The position numbers and the translations under genes are program-made. From positions 65,192,992 to 65,256,991 of the forward strand of contig NC_092861.1 in NCBI RefSeq assembly GCF_032062135.1: a stretch of DNA of 64,000 nucleotides, given 5' to 3'. The stretch is from Pyxicephalus adspersus (Eukaryota; Chordata; Amphibia; Anura; Pyxicephalidae). The notes beneath the pieces were generated by a model. That model ran no database searches. It had not been told where the DNA came from and saw only the letters and a program-made list of their open reading frames with translations. Shown in pieces: positions 24,984 through 36,985 of the stretch (its first letter is position 1; each line of letters begins with the position of its first letter).

Positions 24984-26192
24984 TTTCTATGGTCACATTT
25001 TTCTAAAAATAAATCCAACTACCATTCTCCACATAAGGATACACATGTGTATGTATTTTACAACTGATAAATGATGCTGGGTTTATCTCTCCACTGATTG
25101 AGGACATTTCTAGGTAGAAAGGTTAGCAGTTACAGATACATTTTGTGCCTTAGGTTTAAATTCAATTCAAAGTACTCTCATGTATTTTTAGGTACAAAAA
25201 GTGCATTGGTTTATATTCAAACCAGTTTATATTTGAGTATTTATGGTATTTGTGAAATATACACATACTAGGTGCTATTTGAGTCAAATTGATTTTGCCT
25301 TGAATATTTTTTCCTCTCATGCCCTACCAATAGACCTGTATTTACTTTATAATATGCAAGTTGCCCCTGTTCACCGAAGCCTGTCTTAACCTCTACATAA
25401 TTATGCTTATGTTTTACATTTTGTAATGCCTGATGGTAAAGTAATAGAGATAATCTCAATGTTAGTTTCACAGAGAACAGATTGATGGAGGTCCATGGTT
25501 TTCAAAACCTCTAAGACAGGCAAATGAAAACAGTCAATCACCTGACTCATAACTAAAAGTTTGTAAATGGGGTGTGAATGGTGAAGGTGCAAAAATAACC
25601 CATTTATGACCTCTATTTTATGAGCTTAAGAGATGTTTAAATTATCTGCAAAATCACTAAAAGAACAATATAATGGAGAATGTCAAAACATAATTAAACC
25701 TTAACAATTCCCATAATTTGAAAAATAAGCTAACAAGTGTTGTTGTTTATTATTTCTACAAACTTCAGGTTTAAATCCTAAAAGTTTTACAGCAAAGACA
25801 GAAACTACCTGTTGATCTTTGCTAATTTTAATATTGTCAGTTTTAGTGAGCTGACCTGAAAGTAGAAAATAATCTTACATTCTTATCTAATTGAGATGAA
25901 CATAGAAATACATTTCTGAACCAGCTTTGGTGACAATCACAGATACAGTGAATGAGTGAGTCTATCCATTGAGAGAAAAGAAATGTGTTATTTACAGTAT
26001 CACCAGGTGAAAATAAACAAATGTCTTAAAAAGTAAATGAAGGCAGGAACCACATTTTTGTACTGGTAGGCTGGATTATATTAGATTTTGAAATCAGATA
26101 CATTTTATTACCACCTTGAAAACTCAAAAAATTGCCCCCAGTTTTTAGTTCTCATATATGAACTATTCATACAAACCCAATACTTTAAATCA

Positions 26193-26265
26193 GTGTTTCT
26201 TTTGCCACACATTGCTGGCCAGTGGGAAGAATGTCTTGGGACGAATTTATAGGACTCTGTTAATT
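26193..26265. repeat. Fragment of a hAT-like repeat
   Basis: GCTGGCCAGTGGGAAGAATG matches the interior of the elements at 55.77-56.07 and 61.87-62.09 kb. No ends are visible. Confidence 0.45.
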
Positions 26266-26554
26266 ACATTATATAAGCAACAAATCCAAATTGTTTTGGT
26301 AGAATCAGTGTAAATTATTGAGGCTGACCTGGCATCAGTATTTGCTTTCTCAATATACCATCCAGAGTGAGAAAAAGAAGCATTGCAAGGAACCAATCTG
26401 TTCACATACTAACAACAAGCATGGTGATAGGAAGAGAAAGCAGCCACAGAAAGATGAGCTCATCACTGTTCTACTTCTATCTTTACTGCTCAGTCATTGG
26501 AGGCTGCAGGTGTAATATTTCTCTTTTATCACTAAATGTGCCACTAAATACATT

Positions 26555-26764
26555 GGCCTGATTTATTAAAGCTCTCCAAGGCTGGAGAGAACAGACTTTC
26601 ATGAATAAAGCTGGGTGATCCAGTAAACCCGGAATGGATTTCTTCAAAGTAATTTGCTAGCAAATATTTTGAATCCTGGACCAGATCCATTCCAGGTTTG
26701 CATCACACAGCTTCACTGTGGAAAATGTATCCTCTCTAGCTTTGGAGAGCTTTAATAAATCAAG
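26555..26764. mobile_element. Palindromic MITE copy 2
   Basis: It begins GGCCTGATTTATTAAAGCTC and ends GGAGAGCTTTAATAAATCA. The inverted inner segments GCTGGGTGATCCAG and TTTGCATCACACAGC flank GAATCCTGGACCAG. Confidence 0.9.
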
Positions 26765-27483
26765 AATATTGATATTTATTTTAGTAAAGCTAGCATTTAA
26801 AAGTTTTAATTCAGGGAATATTTTCTCCAACTAACTCTACAAAATATCTTTTCATCATCTTGAAAGTGAAATAATACTGAAAAGTAAGTGAGAACATTCA
26901 TATTAAACTTCAGATAACTTTGAACAACCTATTTTGGGTACTTTTTTGTAAAATATGGTAACTTTACACAGAATTAACGAAAAGGAAACATTTCTTTGAA
27001 ATGGAAAAAAACAGAGAATATAAAAACAATAAACAGAAGACATACAACAGCTATTGGCATACAAATTAAACACACAAACAGCAGAAACAAGATAAAACAA
27101 AACTGAAATACAGTAATGTCTAACTATTCCTGTAAAGTCATAACTCTCCCTATTTTCTTCCTGCATGCAGCTCCAATCTCGTATTTTTCCCTCTCCCTTT
27201 TCCTTTTTTAAATTAAATGGTATAAAAATAACATACAACAAATGTAATTATTTACAATAATTGTACTGGCATTTCTACTGATTACTGCTCTGAATGTTAA
27301 CAGTAATGGTTACATCTTGTGCTCTAAATTTATACTAAAGTAATTTTCCTGTATTTTCAGGTAAAAATAATATTAATAAGTGGATCAGTTTATATTCAAG
27401 TACATATGGTACCTTACATTGCCTTATATGGCAGCATGAGTATTGAACTTTCTGCTAAGATTGGCCTTGGATGTTCACATAGG

Positions 27484-28145
27484 GTCTGATTTATTAAAGC
27501 TTTAGAAAATTGGGGAAGATAGGCAACAATGGGAGATCCAGGAAACCTATAATGGACTTCTTAAAAATCTTAAAAATCACCCTGTTGGTGTTCCCCAAGG
27601 GTCAGTCCTTGGACTGGTTCTCTTCTCTCTGTACACCTCCTCACTGGGTAGTCTGCCAGACTTATCTATTCTTCCCACCACTTCTCTTCTGTTGCATCTC
27701 CTTGTAGTTCTCTTCATTGCCTTCATTTCACCTGAGAATCAAATTCAAGCTCCTGTGCTTTGCCTTCAAATCCCTCCACAGTTCTTGTCCCACTTACATT
27801 TCTGACCTGGTAGAAACATACGCCCCCAGCCGCTCTCTTCTCTTCTAATGACCTACTAATGTCTTCCTCACTCATAATCCATATCACCTCTCCTATTGTG
27901 TGTTACTTCCCCCACTTCTAGATTGTAAGCTCGTCTGAGCAGGGTCCTCCCCTCCTTCTGTGTCACTGTCTGTATCTGTCAGTCATTTGCAACCCCTATT
28001 TAATGTACAGCGCATCGTAATATGTTGGCGCTATATAAATCCTTTTTGTTATTATTATTATTAATTATTTTGCAATTGTTTTTAATCCTGGACCAGATCC
28101 ATGCCAGGTTTGCTGAATAATCCAAATTTTCCCATTATCATATAT
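27484..28145. mobile_element. Palindromic MITE copy 3, split by a LINE insertion
   Basis: The left half (to about 27577) has GTCTGATTTATTAAAGC, GGGAGATCCAGGAAACC and TGGACTTCTTAAAAA. The right half resumes near 28069 with AATCCTGGACCAGATCCATG and CCAGGTTTGCTG. The intervening 0.5 kb is the LINE listed next. Confidence 0.8.
27578..28068 (+). pseudogene. LINE relic: RT motif, C-terminal part and 3' tail
   Basis: Reads PVGVPQGSVLGLVLFSLYTS, the reverse-transcriptase VPQGSxLGP segment with the final P changed to L. After a gap come RIKFKLLCFAFKSLHSSCP and YISDLVETYAPSRSLLSS, typical of the C-terminal region of L2/Rex/CR1-type LINEs. A 3' untranslated part, TGTAAGCTCGTCTGAGCAGG and GCGCATCGTAATATGTTGGC, follows and ends in TTATTATTA. 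The catalytic F/YxDD palm segment is missing and stops are present. It is inactive. Confidence 0.8.
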
Positions 28146-28325
28146 CTTCCCATGGTCTGCAAAATCATCTTAAATGCCTTAAGAGGGGGCATTTCTACAT
28201 AAAAAATGGTAAACTGAAGTACGATTTTGCAAAAATACTTACCTTGGCAAAATTGATATTACAAATTCTGCTGGCTCATCCCTCCCTGTAAATGTCCTAC
28301 ACTGCATATTGTATATAACTGTATA

Positions 28326-28435
28326 TAGTTAAAGGAAGGAAAAAGGAATATAGGTATAATAATAATGATAATATTCTATACTATATAGTCATAGGAAGGA
28401 AGAAAAGAAAAAAGAATAATAATGTTAAAATCAAC
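28326..28435. repeat. 59-bp imperfect tandem duplication
   Basis: ATAGTTAAAGGAAGGAA at 28326 and ATAGTCATAGGAAGGAA at 28385 each start a purine- and ATAAT-rich unit. Confidence 0.65.
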
Positions 28436-29263
28436 ATGATTTACATCCTGATTAACTAAGCTGTTAAACTGCTACCAACCAATCAAAAAATAAAGACAAA
28501 TTATTAAAAAATGATATATTAATAAACATATTTTTTCACTTTTGTGCAATACCCTTTTGTTAACTAGTGCCATGTTAAAATACAAGTGCTACTGGATAAA
28601 AATGTATTTATTCCTTGCTGCATTTTAAATAAGCAGTAGGATAACATGACACATTGGGGAAGTGATAAATAAGTGATATGCAGCGCTATCAGCTCATGAT
28701 TAATAGGGTGTTTGCTATTCATGAAGTGATATCTGTTTCCATAGCAAAAATGCACTGTATCAAAACTGTATTTGTTGGGAATCTTTAAAATTGCTTCATA
28801 TGCAACGCTTACAGATGGGTCGATTGATCGATCTTCTGTTGTAATGGGTACAATGAAACACAAGCAGTTTGATGGATTGCTATATTACACAAGGCAAACA
28901 TGTATCGCTTTATTTTCTTTTTAAAATAAATTGTGTTTACTGTTTCAGACATCAGTGATTATATTCTTTTCACTGCAAGCAATGTGTTTAGGAAAAGAAC
29001 ACAACAATATTGCAATACTTTGTCTACTTCTGTGTCAGCAAAGGATATTCTGCATAGAGGGTGTGTTTTACACAGGTAAATTTCTAATTTTATCTATCTA
29101 GTGTCACATCTGGGCACATTATCATACAAACTGCTTGTGTGTTTTTTGAATACAGTCAATATGTCATTGTCTGATCAACTTTAATTAGTTTCTTTCACAG
29201 AAAATGCGCTGCAAATATGTTAGAAAGACAGAAAGGCTTTGTGCATGAACCATAAGGGCAGAT

Positions 29264-29304
29264 TTAGATCTGCCTCTAAGTTGTGCCTCTTAGATCTGCC
29301 TCTA
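29264..29304. repeat. Short direct duplication
   Basis: TTAGATCTGCCTCTAA occurs twice, 23 bp apart. Confidence 0.8.
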
Positions 29305-30339
29305 ATTCCCTGTCAGCTGATCAAACATTTGCGCTGGTTCCTAAAGAACTAGATACTAGTGAGGAAGCAGTATATGTACCACAACCTCACTGCAGGTGTA
29401 ACCCTAACCTAAAACTCAGATCAGTGTTGTTTCTTTGGTTTTGGTTGAGAGTTTTTTCATTATTTAAAGTGCAAAGCCTGTAAATACTTAGCAAAATCCA
29501 TCTCTGTTAATGTCTTAGTAATGGCTAGCAGTGCTGCTGAGGGGGCAGATTTAGAACAGTGTTGTGCCCCTTCGTGATTGCTAGTGGATTTGGCATTTTT
29601 GAGATGCCATTGAGAAGCCCTGAACGCTAAAGTGACTTAGTAACTTCCCCAGTATTTATAATCTCATAAAAGCTTAGCATCCCTAATATGTAAATGGGCC
29701 AACAGCTAATGTACCTGCATATGTTAATGCTACACTTGAACAGGTGGCATTTAGGTGATCTCCTGAGAATTTAGAGGAGGGAAGAGAATAAAAAAGAAGC
29801 ACAGTCCTGTCCCAACTACTGCTTGCTCCAGAAGCTAATGAATGTCTAGGCTCCATAAAGATTTTTTTTTTTTGCTTTGTTTGTGGTTAACTCACAGTGA
29901 GGATTTTATACAGTAACTGACACCACACTGCCTAATAATATGTTGAAACAAACATCTGTCCTAATTGTATTTATTAAAATAATGTACCTGTTCCTACTTA
30001 CATGCAAATTCTACTTAAGAACAACCCCTCAGTCCCTATCTCCTATGTAACCTGAGGACTAGCTGTATATATGTACACAATGCAAAAGATGATGCACAGA
30101 AATCATTTCCATTACAATCTTTTTCCTTTTACTAAAAAATAACCATTTATTTCCATTGCAAAGCACTTTGGAATGTCCTATTTCTAATAAAACATGCAAC
30201 ATGTATCTTTTTTCATATTAAAGTTTTAGCTCTTGATAAAGTTGGATTGATTTTCTGCAAGAGTAGTTTTCCTTCTTAGTAAAGCTTAAATTAACTTTTA
30301 AAAACTGTTCCTGAGCTTAATAAGTAAGGTAAAGCTGTT

Positions 30340-30492
30340 TAGATTGTAAGCACTTTTGGGCAGGGTTCTTTCCTCCTCCTGTGGCATTGTTTGTATCTGT
30401 CTGTCATTTGCAACCCCTATTTAATGTACAGTGCTGTGTGATGTGTTGGTGCTTTATAAATACAGTTTATATATATTAATAATAATTATAAA
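30340..30492 (+). mobile_element. LINE 3' tail, truncated copy
   Basis: It starts AGATTGTAAGCACTTTTGGG and has TCATTTGCAACCCCTATTTA and GTGCTGTGTGATGTGTTGGT, then a TTAATAATAAT end. It is the same tail as at 27.9-28.06 kb. No coding part remains. Confidence 0.8.
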
Positions 30493-30655
30493 AATAACCT
30501 GGGTGATCCAGAAAATCTGGAATGGCTCTGGTCCAGGATTGAAAACATTTACCAAATAACAGCAAATTGTTTTAAGAAATCCATTCTAAGTTTACTGGAT
30601 TGCCCAGGTTTACATGTGATAAGTCTTGGTGGGCTTTCATAAATCAGGCTCACAG
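30493..30655. mobile_element. Palindromic MITE copy 4
   Basis: CCTGGGTGATCCAGAAAATC and, opposite, TTTACTGGATTGCCCAGG flank GGTCCAGGATTGAAAAC. It ends GGGCTTTCATAAATCAGGC. The left end is missing and abuts the LINE tail, which may have inserted into it. Confidence 0.8.
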
Positions 30656-31118
30656 TGAACACAACTTTGCTATATTTTCTAGGCTCAGCAAATACTAATT
30701 TTGCAAAGTGATCATTTACTTTGTTGAGTGAACAGTCTGTACCTGTTTAGTAAATTGGTCCCCTAGTAAGTTTACTTATTTTCTCCTTTAGCAAACTCCT
30801 CTGCATGGGCAGTGTATTATCTAAGGACTAATTAATTTGTATTTCCAGGGATTTCAGGCAATGGGAAAACATGATAGCTCATACATTGATAACCCTAATA
30901 TTTTTTAAACCAGTCTTGCATAAACCTTTTTGGAAAGGGTGGATAATGCTGAGCTTTGGACTTTTATGCTAGTAAAATTTAGCCATGGTAAATTGGGGTG
31001 AGTATGCTTTTAAGTTCTTTATGAAGCATTCTTCCATGAAAAACTGTGTGTTGGCACGTGTGAACTATCAACGTAAATGTCTAGTGTCAAGCAACAGACT
31101 GGCAAGCACCGACGGAAT

Positions 31119-31392
31119 GGAGGCACGGTGGCTCAGCACCTTGGCCTTTGCAGTGCTGGGTCCAAGGTTGGAATCTTGGCAGGGTGCTATCTGCATGGAG
31201 TTTGCAGGTTCTCCCCATGTTTGTTTGGGTTTCCCCCAGTTACTCTGGCTTCCACATTCCAAACAAGCAGTTGATTAATTGGCTTCCCCCCAAAATATCC
31301 TTAGACTGTATTAAAGGCATATAACTATGGTAGAGACATTAGAGTCACTAAGAAATAATTGTAGACTGACTGTGCCATAATACTAAAATGTT
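31119..31392 (+). mobile_element. tRNA-type SINE copy
   Basis: GAGGCACGGTGGCTCAGCAC is the A-box region; GGTTGGAATCT replaces the B box. GGAGTTTGCAGGTTCTCCCC and TGGGTTTCCCCCAGTTACTC form the body. The 3' tail is eroded. The small frames over it are not genes. Confidence 0.8.
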
Positions 31393-33863
31393 TTCTGACT
31401 ATCTGACTGCTTATGGCCAGACATTCCATTATGTTATTACCTTTATGTTAGTTATTCCCATTATGTTAGTCCCTTTTGTACAAAATACTAAAACCGTGAA
31501 CTGTTAATGACCTTGCAAGTCTTAAACAATTGCTGACAGAGCCTCTCCTAAATGATCTCGCCTGTTTAGGCATCCTCCTTCAGAATCTTCATAGCAGTTC
31601 TCATCACTGACATTACATGTTTAATGGAGCATCAGTAAGCAAACGCTTTAAATGATCTTACATTTGAAAAATGATAAATGAGTCTTAGCAATCAGTCTTT
31701 TCCCTAATATTTTCTGTCAGTAGATCTACATAAATCTGTTCTACTGTATCCAGTGGTTTCACACGCCTGTGTCTTGTTCTATTCCCCCAAAGGAGTTTAT
31801 CCCTCAGATTTATGACACAGTTCAATAAAAAACGTTCACTGGAAAAGTCAACCGAGATTTATCATTAAAAGCATAAATCTTAGTGATTTTCTGCTCTTCA
31901 CCTCCACCTACTCATTTACACAATTCATCAAGTTCCCTTCATATGATATTCTGAAAAGTAACGACACGGTTTCATCCTCAAATAAAATCCATCAGAAATG
32001 GTGTATACTTATTTTTAAATATTTTCGGTAAATGTAGTCTGAATGGCCATATTTTTATCTTATCACAAGGATGCATTTCCCTAAAAACTGGAACAATGCA
32101 TAGGCCCAACTAAAGCAGTTTGGTATATGCATTTTAAAAAAATTATGCTTTCAGTATTGTGCTGTACAATTCAATGTGTCTGTGCTGATTTTACAATTCA
32201 TAGGTTGCTGTTTAATTATACAAAGCTCTGAGTTTTTTTCTAAGGTTTTCCTTTGGGAAACCTTTAAAGCTAAGATTAATATGTCATGGCACCTAAAATG
32301 AGTAATCTAACATCACTGGCAAAGTGCATGCACCCCTGGCTTCATATAAATTCCATTATATCCAAGAAGGACCCCAGTTCCCATTTAAGACCTTTTCTAC
32401 ATATCTAAATTAGGATCCCACTCCAATTTTACCTCCACCTTCTTTCATTCTTCTTTCTAATAGCAGTATCCAGTAAGGGCTCTGACGTTTGACAGTAGAG
32501 TTATATGGGGCAGGAATTAAAATAAAACTAATCTCCTAGCTCTATAACCAATGCCAACATTTTACCTCTTCTTCTGAGTTTGGATCTTTGGCCATCTTGA
32601 TTGATCGGGCCACAATGACAGACATAACCTGCTTCAAACACAAAAGACATAGAGGATCTGTACACTACTTGGGATAAACCACTTCAACTCCAACGCCTGC
32701 ATGCCACTATTGGACCAGAGCAATTTCCACACTTGAGCTATGGGTCAATTTATTCAGCAAAACTTTATCATTACTTATACCAAAGTATTGTACACCACTT
32801 GGTATATGTTTACACTTCTGCCCAGTTAACCTCTTTGAACTACAAAATTAAGAGAAAATCTCTCTAATGGAGCAACAGATGACAATAAAACATTACAGGC
32901 ATTCCAACTTTTTCTCAATTAATTAAAAACAATATACTTTAAGTTATACTTAAATTAGGCTACTTGGCTAAAGGTGAAAAAAATGTTAAAAAGAAAAACT
33001 CTGAGGCACAGAACAGGTCCCAACCATTAAATTGACTGTATTTATGTCAAGGGAGGGTAGAACACTGGACATATTTGGTATGCTCAATGTATGTGTAAGT
33101 TTTTATTTGACAGTATCTTAAACTGTTTTTAAATTGTTTAATCCCCAGGGGCATACTAGTTTGAAGAATTACATTTGTTAGATAAAACATTGTCACTTTA
33201 AATAGACTTTCCTGGATTAGAAATCCTATGTAGGGTAGCTAATCAGTTTCTGATTCTGCCTTAGAAATAGTATTATAGGTATGCAATCCATGCTTTTAGG
33301 ATAAATTGCCACATTTGAATATAATATACAATGGGGTTAACCTTCTGAGGAATAGAGAATATTCATCTGGCAAAGAGAATGTTCCCTTAGTTTAGTACAT
33401 AAAGCATATGCAAAAAAAAAATCTACTTTATTTTTCATTCCCTACACAGGATTACGTATTGTGAGGTAAACACAGAATCACCATATACTTAAGTATACGT
33501 AAGTCAACCAATATTATTCTAAGCTAAACAGAGAAAAAAAATACATTCAAGTTTTCTTGGATCCCATAGTGTAAAGGGTATAATAATAGCAATTTGTCCA
33601 GAGGTTAGTTCATGAAAATGTATCTGTTGTAAACTTAGGTCTAGTATGCATGAACAGATCTGCCACCAATTTATGGCTTGACCAACCAGTCCAAACAATT
33701 TGGAGCAATACAGGCAACATAGATTGTTAACTTGGATACTCTAATAAATGACGCTTGTGTACATTTAGTTTGCTTGGCTACTTTAAAATCACAGCTTAAA
33801 CAACAAATACAACATTTTAGAGGTGCACTTATTGACCATTTTCTACTGTATAGAGAGAGTTAC

Positions 33864-33991
33864 CTTTGGATACTGTTTCATTGGTATCAAGACTCGTTCT
33901 GACAGTTTAATATTTTTGTTACTGATTATGTCTAAGTATTTCTTTTCCTCCTCTTCTTTCTGCTCCACAGACTCTTTAAACTTTTCAATTT
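33864..33991 (-). CDS. KHDRBS2: KHDRBS2 (SLM1) exon 2, Qua1 end to start of KH domain
   Basis: Internal coding exon of 128 bp: two bases completing a split Glu codon, then 42 codons without a stop. It begins [20 protein letters not shown] and ends [13 protein letters not shown]. It covers the end of the Qua1 dimerisation region, a charged linker and the first KH strand; the next exon continues directly with FNFVGK. Minus-strand splice sites are a long T-rich tract ending TTTTCACAG and a donor [24 protein letters not shown] identifies KHDRBS2 over KHDRBS1 and KHDRBS3. The linker ([10 protein letters not shown]) differs from the mammalian form as I remember it (QGSDGKKEDE), and M replaces V in VLIPVKQYPK. 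The preceding exon carrying the start codon is not in the window. Confidence 0.96.
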
Positions 33992-34013
33992 CTGTGAAAA
34001 GAGGAAAAAAAAA
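33992..34013 (-). promoter_or_regulatory. Polypyrimidine tract and acceptor before exon 2
   Basis: The minus strand reads a run of T/C ending TTTTCACAG directly before exon 2. It is a strong canonical 3' splice site. Confidence 0.85.
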
Positions 34014-34264
34014 TCAGTAAGTTCATCAGCTTCAATAGATCTATTTAACAATCTAACTCCCCCTTTTGGACAGCTGCCGGCAGCTCACCCACAAACAACA
34101 TTGAAAATCCTCCATACGAGAAGACAACATTTTATCTTCCCCTGCTGGATCACTGTCATTTACTTCTACTAAGTATGTCTAAACTGATATCAGTCTTACT
34201 ATCAAATCACTTACAAGTAGCAATTTGGTATCACAAGGCTCTTAATGCGGTAAAAAGCTCAAGG

Positions 34265-34345
34265 AATAATAATAAGTCTCCTTTACCCCTGAGGAAGCCT
34301 GGTTTGGGCGAAACGCGTGGGGTTAGACACCTTACCGCCATCGCT
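34265..34345 (+). repeat. Repeat fragment with GCGAAACGCGT core
   Basis: CCCCTGAGGAAGCCTGG followed by GGGCGAAACGCGTGGGG. Related wording (CTTCATCAGG, AAACGCGTT-like) occurs in the fold-back at 15.5 kb and at 51.15 kb. Limits unknown. Confidence 0.5.
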
Positions 34346-34745
34346 AACCCAGTAAGATACTAAACCATACTGCCATTTTTTGAAAAACTAGTGGTTATAT
34401 GTTAGCCTAGGATTGATTTATAGAGACACAGCTGTTAATCTTTTAAATGATGTTGTTGAAACAAAAAAAATTTATGTTTTTAAATTTAACTCCAGTTGCC
34501 CTTCAAAAGCCTGGCTTTTCCTCCCTCCCTTTTTCTCTTCCTCCCACAGATACAGTATAACAGTCTAACTCTGCATGTACATCTACATATTTATATCTTG
34601 GTTGCTCTGTTGAATTGACAATGTAAAATATAAAAGCTTTTATGAGCCAAAAGTCATGGAGCTCTGCAGTAATGGTTGACATGAAACCAACCTTGAGGAA
34701 TAAATAAGATCACAGTGGAAGTGTACACTGTATATTGCTACAGAT

Positions 34746-34768
34746 GTACAGTACAGTACAGTACAGTA
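34746..34768. repeat. (ACAGT)n pentanucleotide
   Basis: About four and a half TACAG units. Confidence 0.9.
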
Positions 34769-34777
34769 GGTGCACGC

Positions 34778-35240
34778 TACTTTAAGTGGAACTAAAGTGA
34801 AAAAAAGGCATACTTACCTTTAATCCTGCAGATCCTTCGATGATGCTGGGTGTTCCTTCGATCCAGCCTTGCGTCACCCTAGAATTCTTCTCAGTCCTGG
34901 CGCTGAACGCCACCATCTTCACTCTCCACTTTTGGTCTTCTTGCTACGTCATGATTGGGTGACGTAGTGTGCTGTAAAGGGGAAAAAAGAGAGCCGATCT
35001 CACTTTGTGTGAAATCAGCATCTCTTTCTGCTTAGCAAAAAAAATGCCCCTGGAGCAGCCAGAGCCTTCCAGGATGAGTGATGTAGGTATCCTGGTAGGC
35101 TCTGCGCTTTCATCCAGCCTTGATTGCTATGGTGGTGCTGCACCCTTTTTTTTGCACTTAAAAAAAATCAATTACATTTTTACTTTACATACAACTTGTC
35201 TACCCTTTTATGCAAAGTAAAAATGTTGAGTTTTAATAAA
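34778..35240 (+). repeat. Interspersed repeat beginning TAAGTGGAACTAAAG
   Basis: It contains CCTTCGATGATGCTGGGTG, CTACGTCATGATTGGGTGAC and GGGTGCAGCACC-related sequence. Its last part matches the inverted copy at 6.6-6.8 kb. Starts of the form TTTAAAGCnGAACTAA also occur at 43.61 and 47.97 kb, so this is probably an old frog repeat group. No terminal repeats are confirmed. Confidence 0.5.
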
Positions 35241-35855
35241 GCTCTCGACAATACTTTGCAATAAATAACACACTGTAATAAAAAAAACATAAAAGGCAAT
35301 GGTGTGATGCTCTAGTCCAACCTTCTCTGGTCTACCAATAACAGGGTGCACAGGGTGTGTATGCAGATAATATTCTATAAACCACTAAAACAAAACTACA
35401 ATTGAGGCACCCTAGAGAGGGTTGGATGGACCAAAACAAATGGAGATGGAAACTTGTAAAGGCTATTTAGAGCCAGAAAAAAAAGACATCTGACTGTGTT
35501 TGATAACACTCTTACAGTAGCCCATTTTTTTCTTGGAATTGACCCCTAGGTATTTAAACAGCTTTTATGTAAAAGAGTAACATTAATGTATATGCTTCCC
35601 TAAGTACTCAAGTGTGCAGGGCCATTTGGCTCCATTCAAACTATCTGCTCTGTGAAAGTTCAGCTTAATTGGTGTGTTAATTTTTTTTCTTTGAATGCTG
35701 CCAACATTAATGGGAAAGAGAAAAAACAACACCTTGTCTTCTGTTTGGCCAGGATTCTTCTGGCCAATGTTTGGTGGAATACTTTTGTAGAAAACTTTTG
35801 ATACCAATGCTGAGTACAGCCCATATGTCAATTATACTATATGCTACACCCAGAA

Positions 35856-35868
35856 TATATAATAATTA

Positions 35869-35908
<40 letters not shown>

Positions 35909-35940
35909 ATATATATTATTATATATATTATACAATTATA
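35856..35940. repeat. AT-rich microsatellite, interrupted
   Basis: TATATATTAT and ATTATATATA units around a pure (AT)n core of about 14 units. Confidence 0.9.
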
Positions 35941-36985
35941 CAAGGCCTAAAATAAATTGTACTACAGTTTATCATTTTTGACAGATATGCCATGACTGGT
36001 TACTAGAAAAATTCTGATTTGTTTTCCTCTTGAGTCAACTAGTTCCATTTATGCAAAGCTCACATTATCATGTGCATTATCTAATAAATGTGAGTCACAT
36101 GAAAATGAATATGACTTATATAGAAGATAAACAAAACAATGGGTACTGTCTCTTCCAAGCAGTTTTTTCAATCTCTTCTCTCAGTCTGTCCTCATTGTGT
36201 CTAGTTCACAGTGGGATGTCATGCTCAGAATGGTATAACCAACAAATATTAAAACTGATAGGTCCCGTTGTGAAACTGTAAAATGTAAAGTTAGCATTTT
36301 CCAGCTCAGAAACTGCAGAGCATACTGACTCTACTTCTGTACATTTTGTACAATTAAATTCTTAAATTTATGTCATCTCACCTTAAAATAAGAATATTAT
36401 GTATTGCTTTTTTGGTAACAGTGGAACTTACATGCATATAATGTATCCAGAGGATAATGTATACATTTTCAGCCTGGAATAACCTAGTATAAAAGAAAGC
36501 AAGATTGTATGAAGTTACTTGTGTGTTTTCTTGTGACCTTTTAAATGGGGGACAATTTGGAGGTATGTAAATATAAGTTTTTTTTTCACACTTGAGAATT
36601 TTTTACCTGAGAAATTCAAATCATAACACTATTAAATGTAGGGTTGTATACCCAAACCTCTGCCTTCTAGTAGCATGTTTTGTATTTCTGCAGATCCCCT
36701 TGCAGATATTCTACCATTTTAATGCTGGAAGATAGCAAATAGAATGTAGGTAATCCACATAGGTACAAAGTTATCTTAAGAGTGAGTTCTTCCTGTGTAG
36801 CAAAATCCTTTATAGTTGAAGGCATTTTAAAGATTCGGGACAACAGTGTTAAGATTTCACATAACCCCTCTGGCTTCCCCATCACCCTTGCATACTCTAT
36901 ATAATAAGCCTTTATTAACTTCCAAACAATTTCATTTTCAATAAATTTTTGGCTCTAACTTCTACATATTTATATAAATATATTA

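Larger units (their letters stand above)
4892..33863 (-). other. KHDRBS2: KHDRBS2 intron 2, complete (28,972 bp)
   Basis: This is bounded by the exon 2 donor GTAACT and the exon 3 acceptor TTTTCAG on the minus strand. It joins two codons in phase 0. It contains SINE, LINE, hAT, MITE and CMC-like relics in both orientations. Unlisted stretches, such as 7.0-9.4, 12.5-15.0, 16.6-18.3, 21.2-22.7, 23.1-26.5 and 31.4-33.8 kb, show only AT-rich sequence to me. Confidence 0.85.

Noticed and set aside
26903..27241. 112-codon minus-strand frame
   Set aside because: AT-rich, biased to hydrophobic residues by composition, no start context and no family resemblance.
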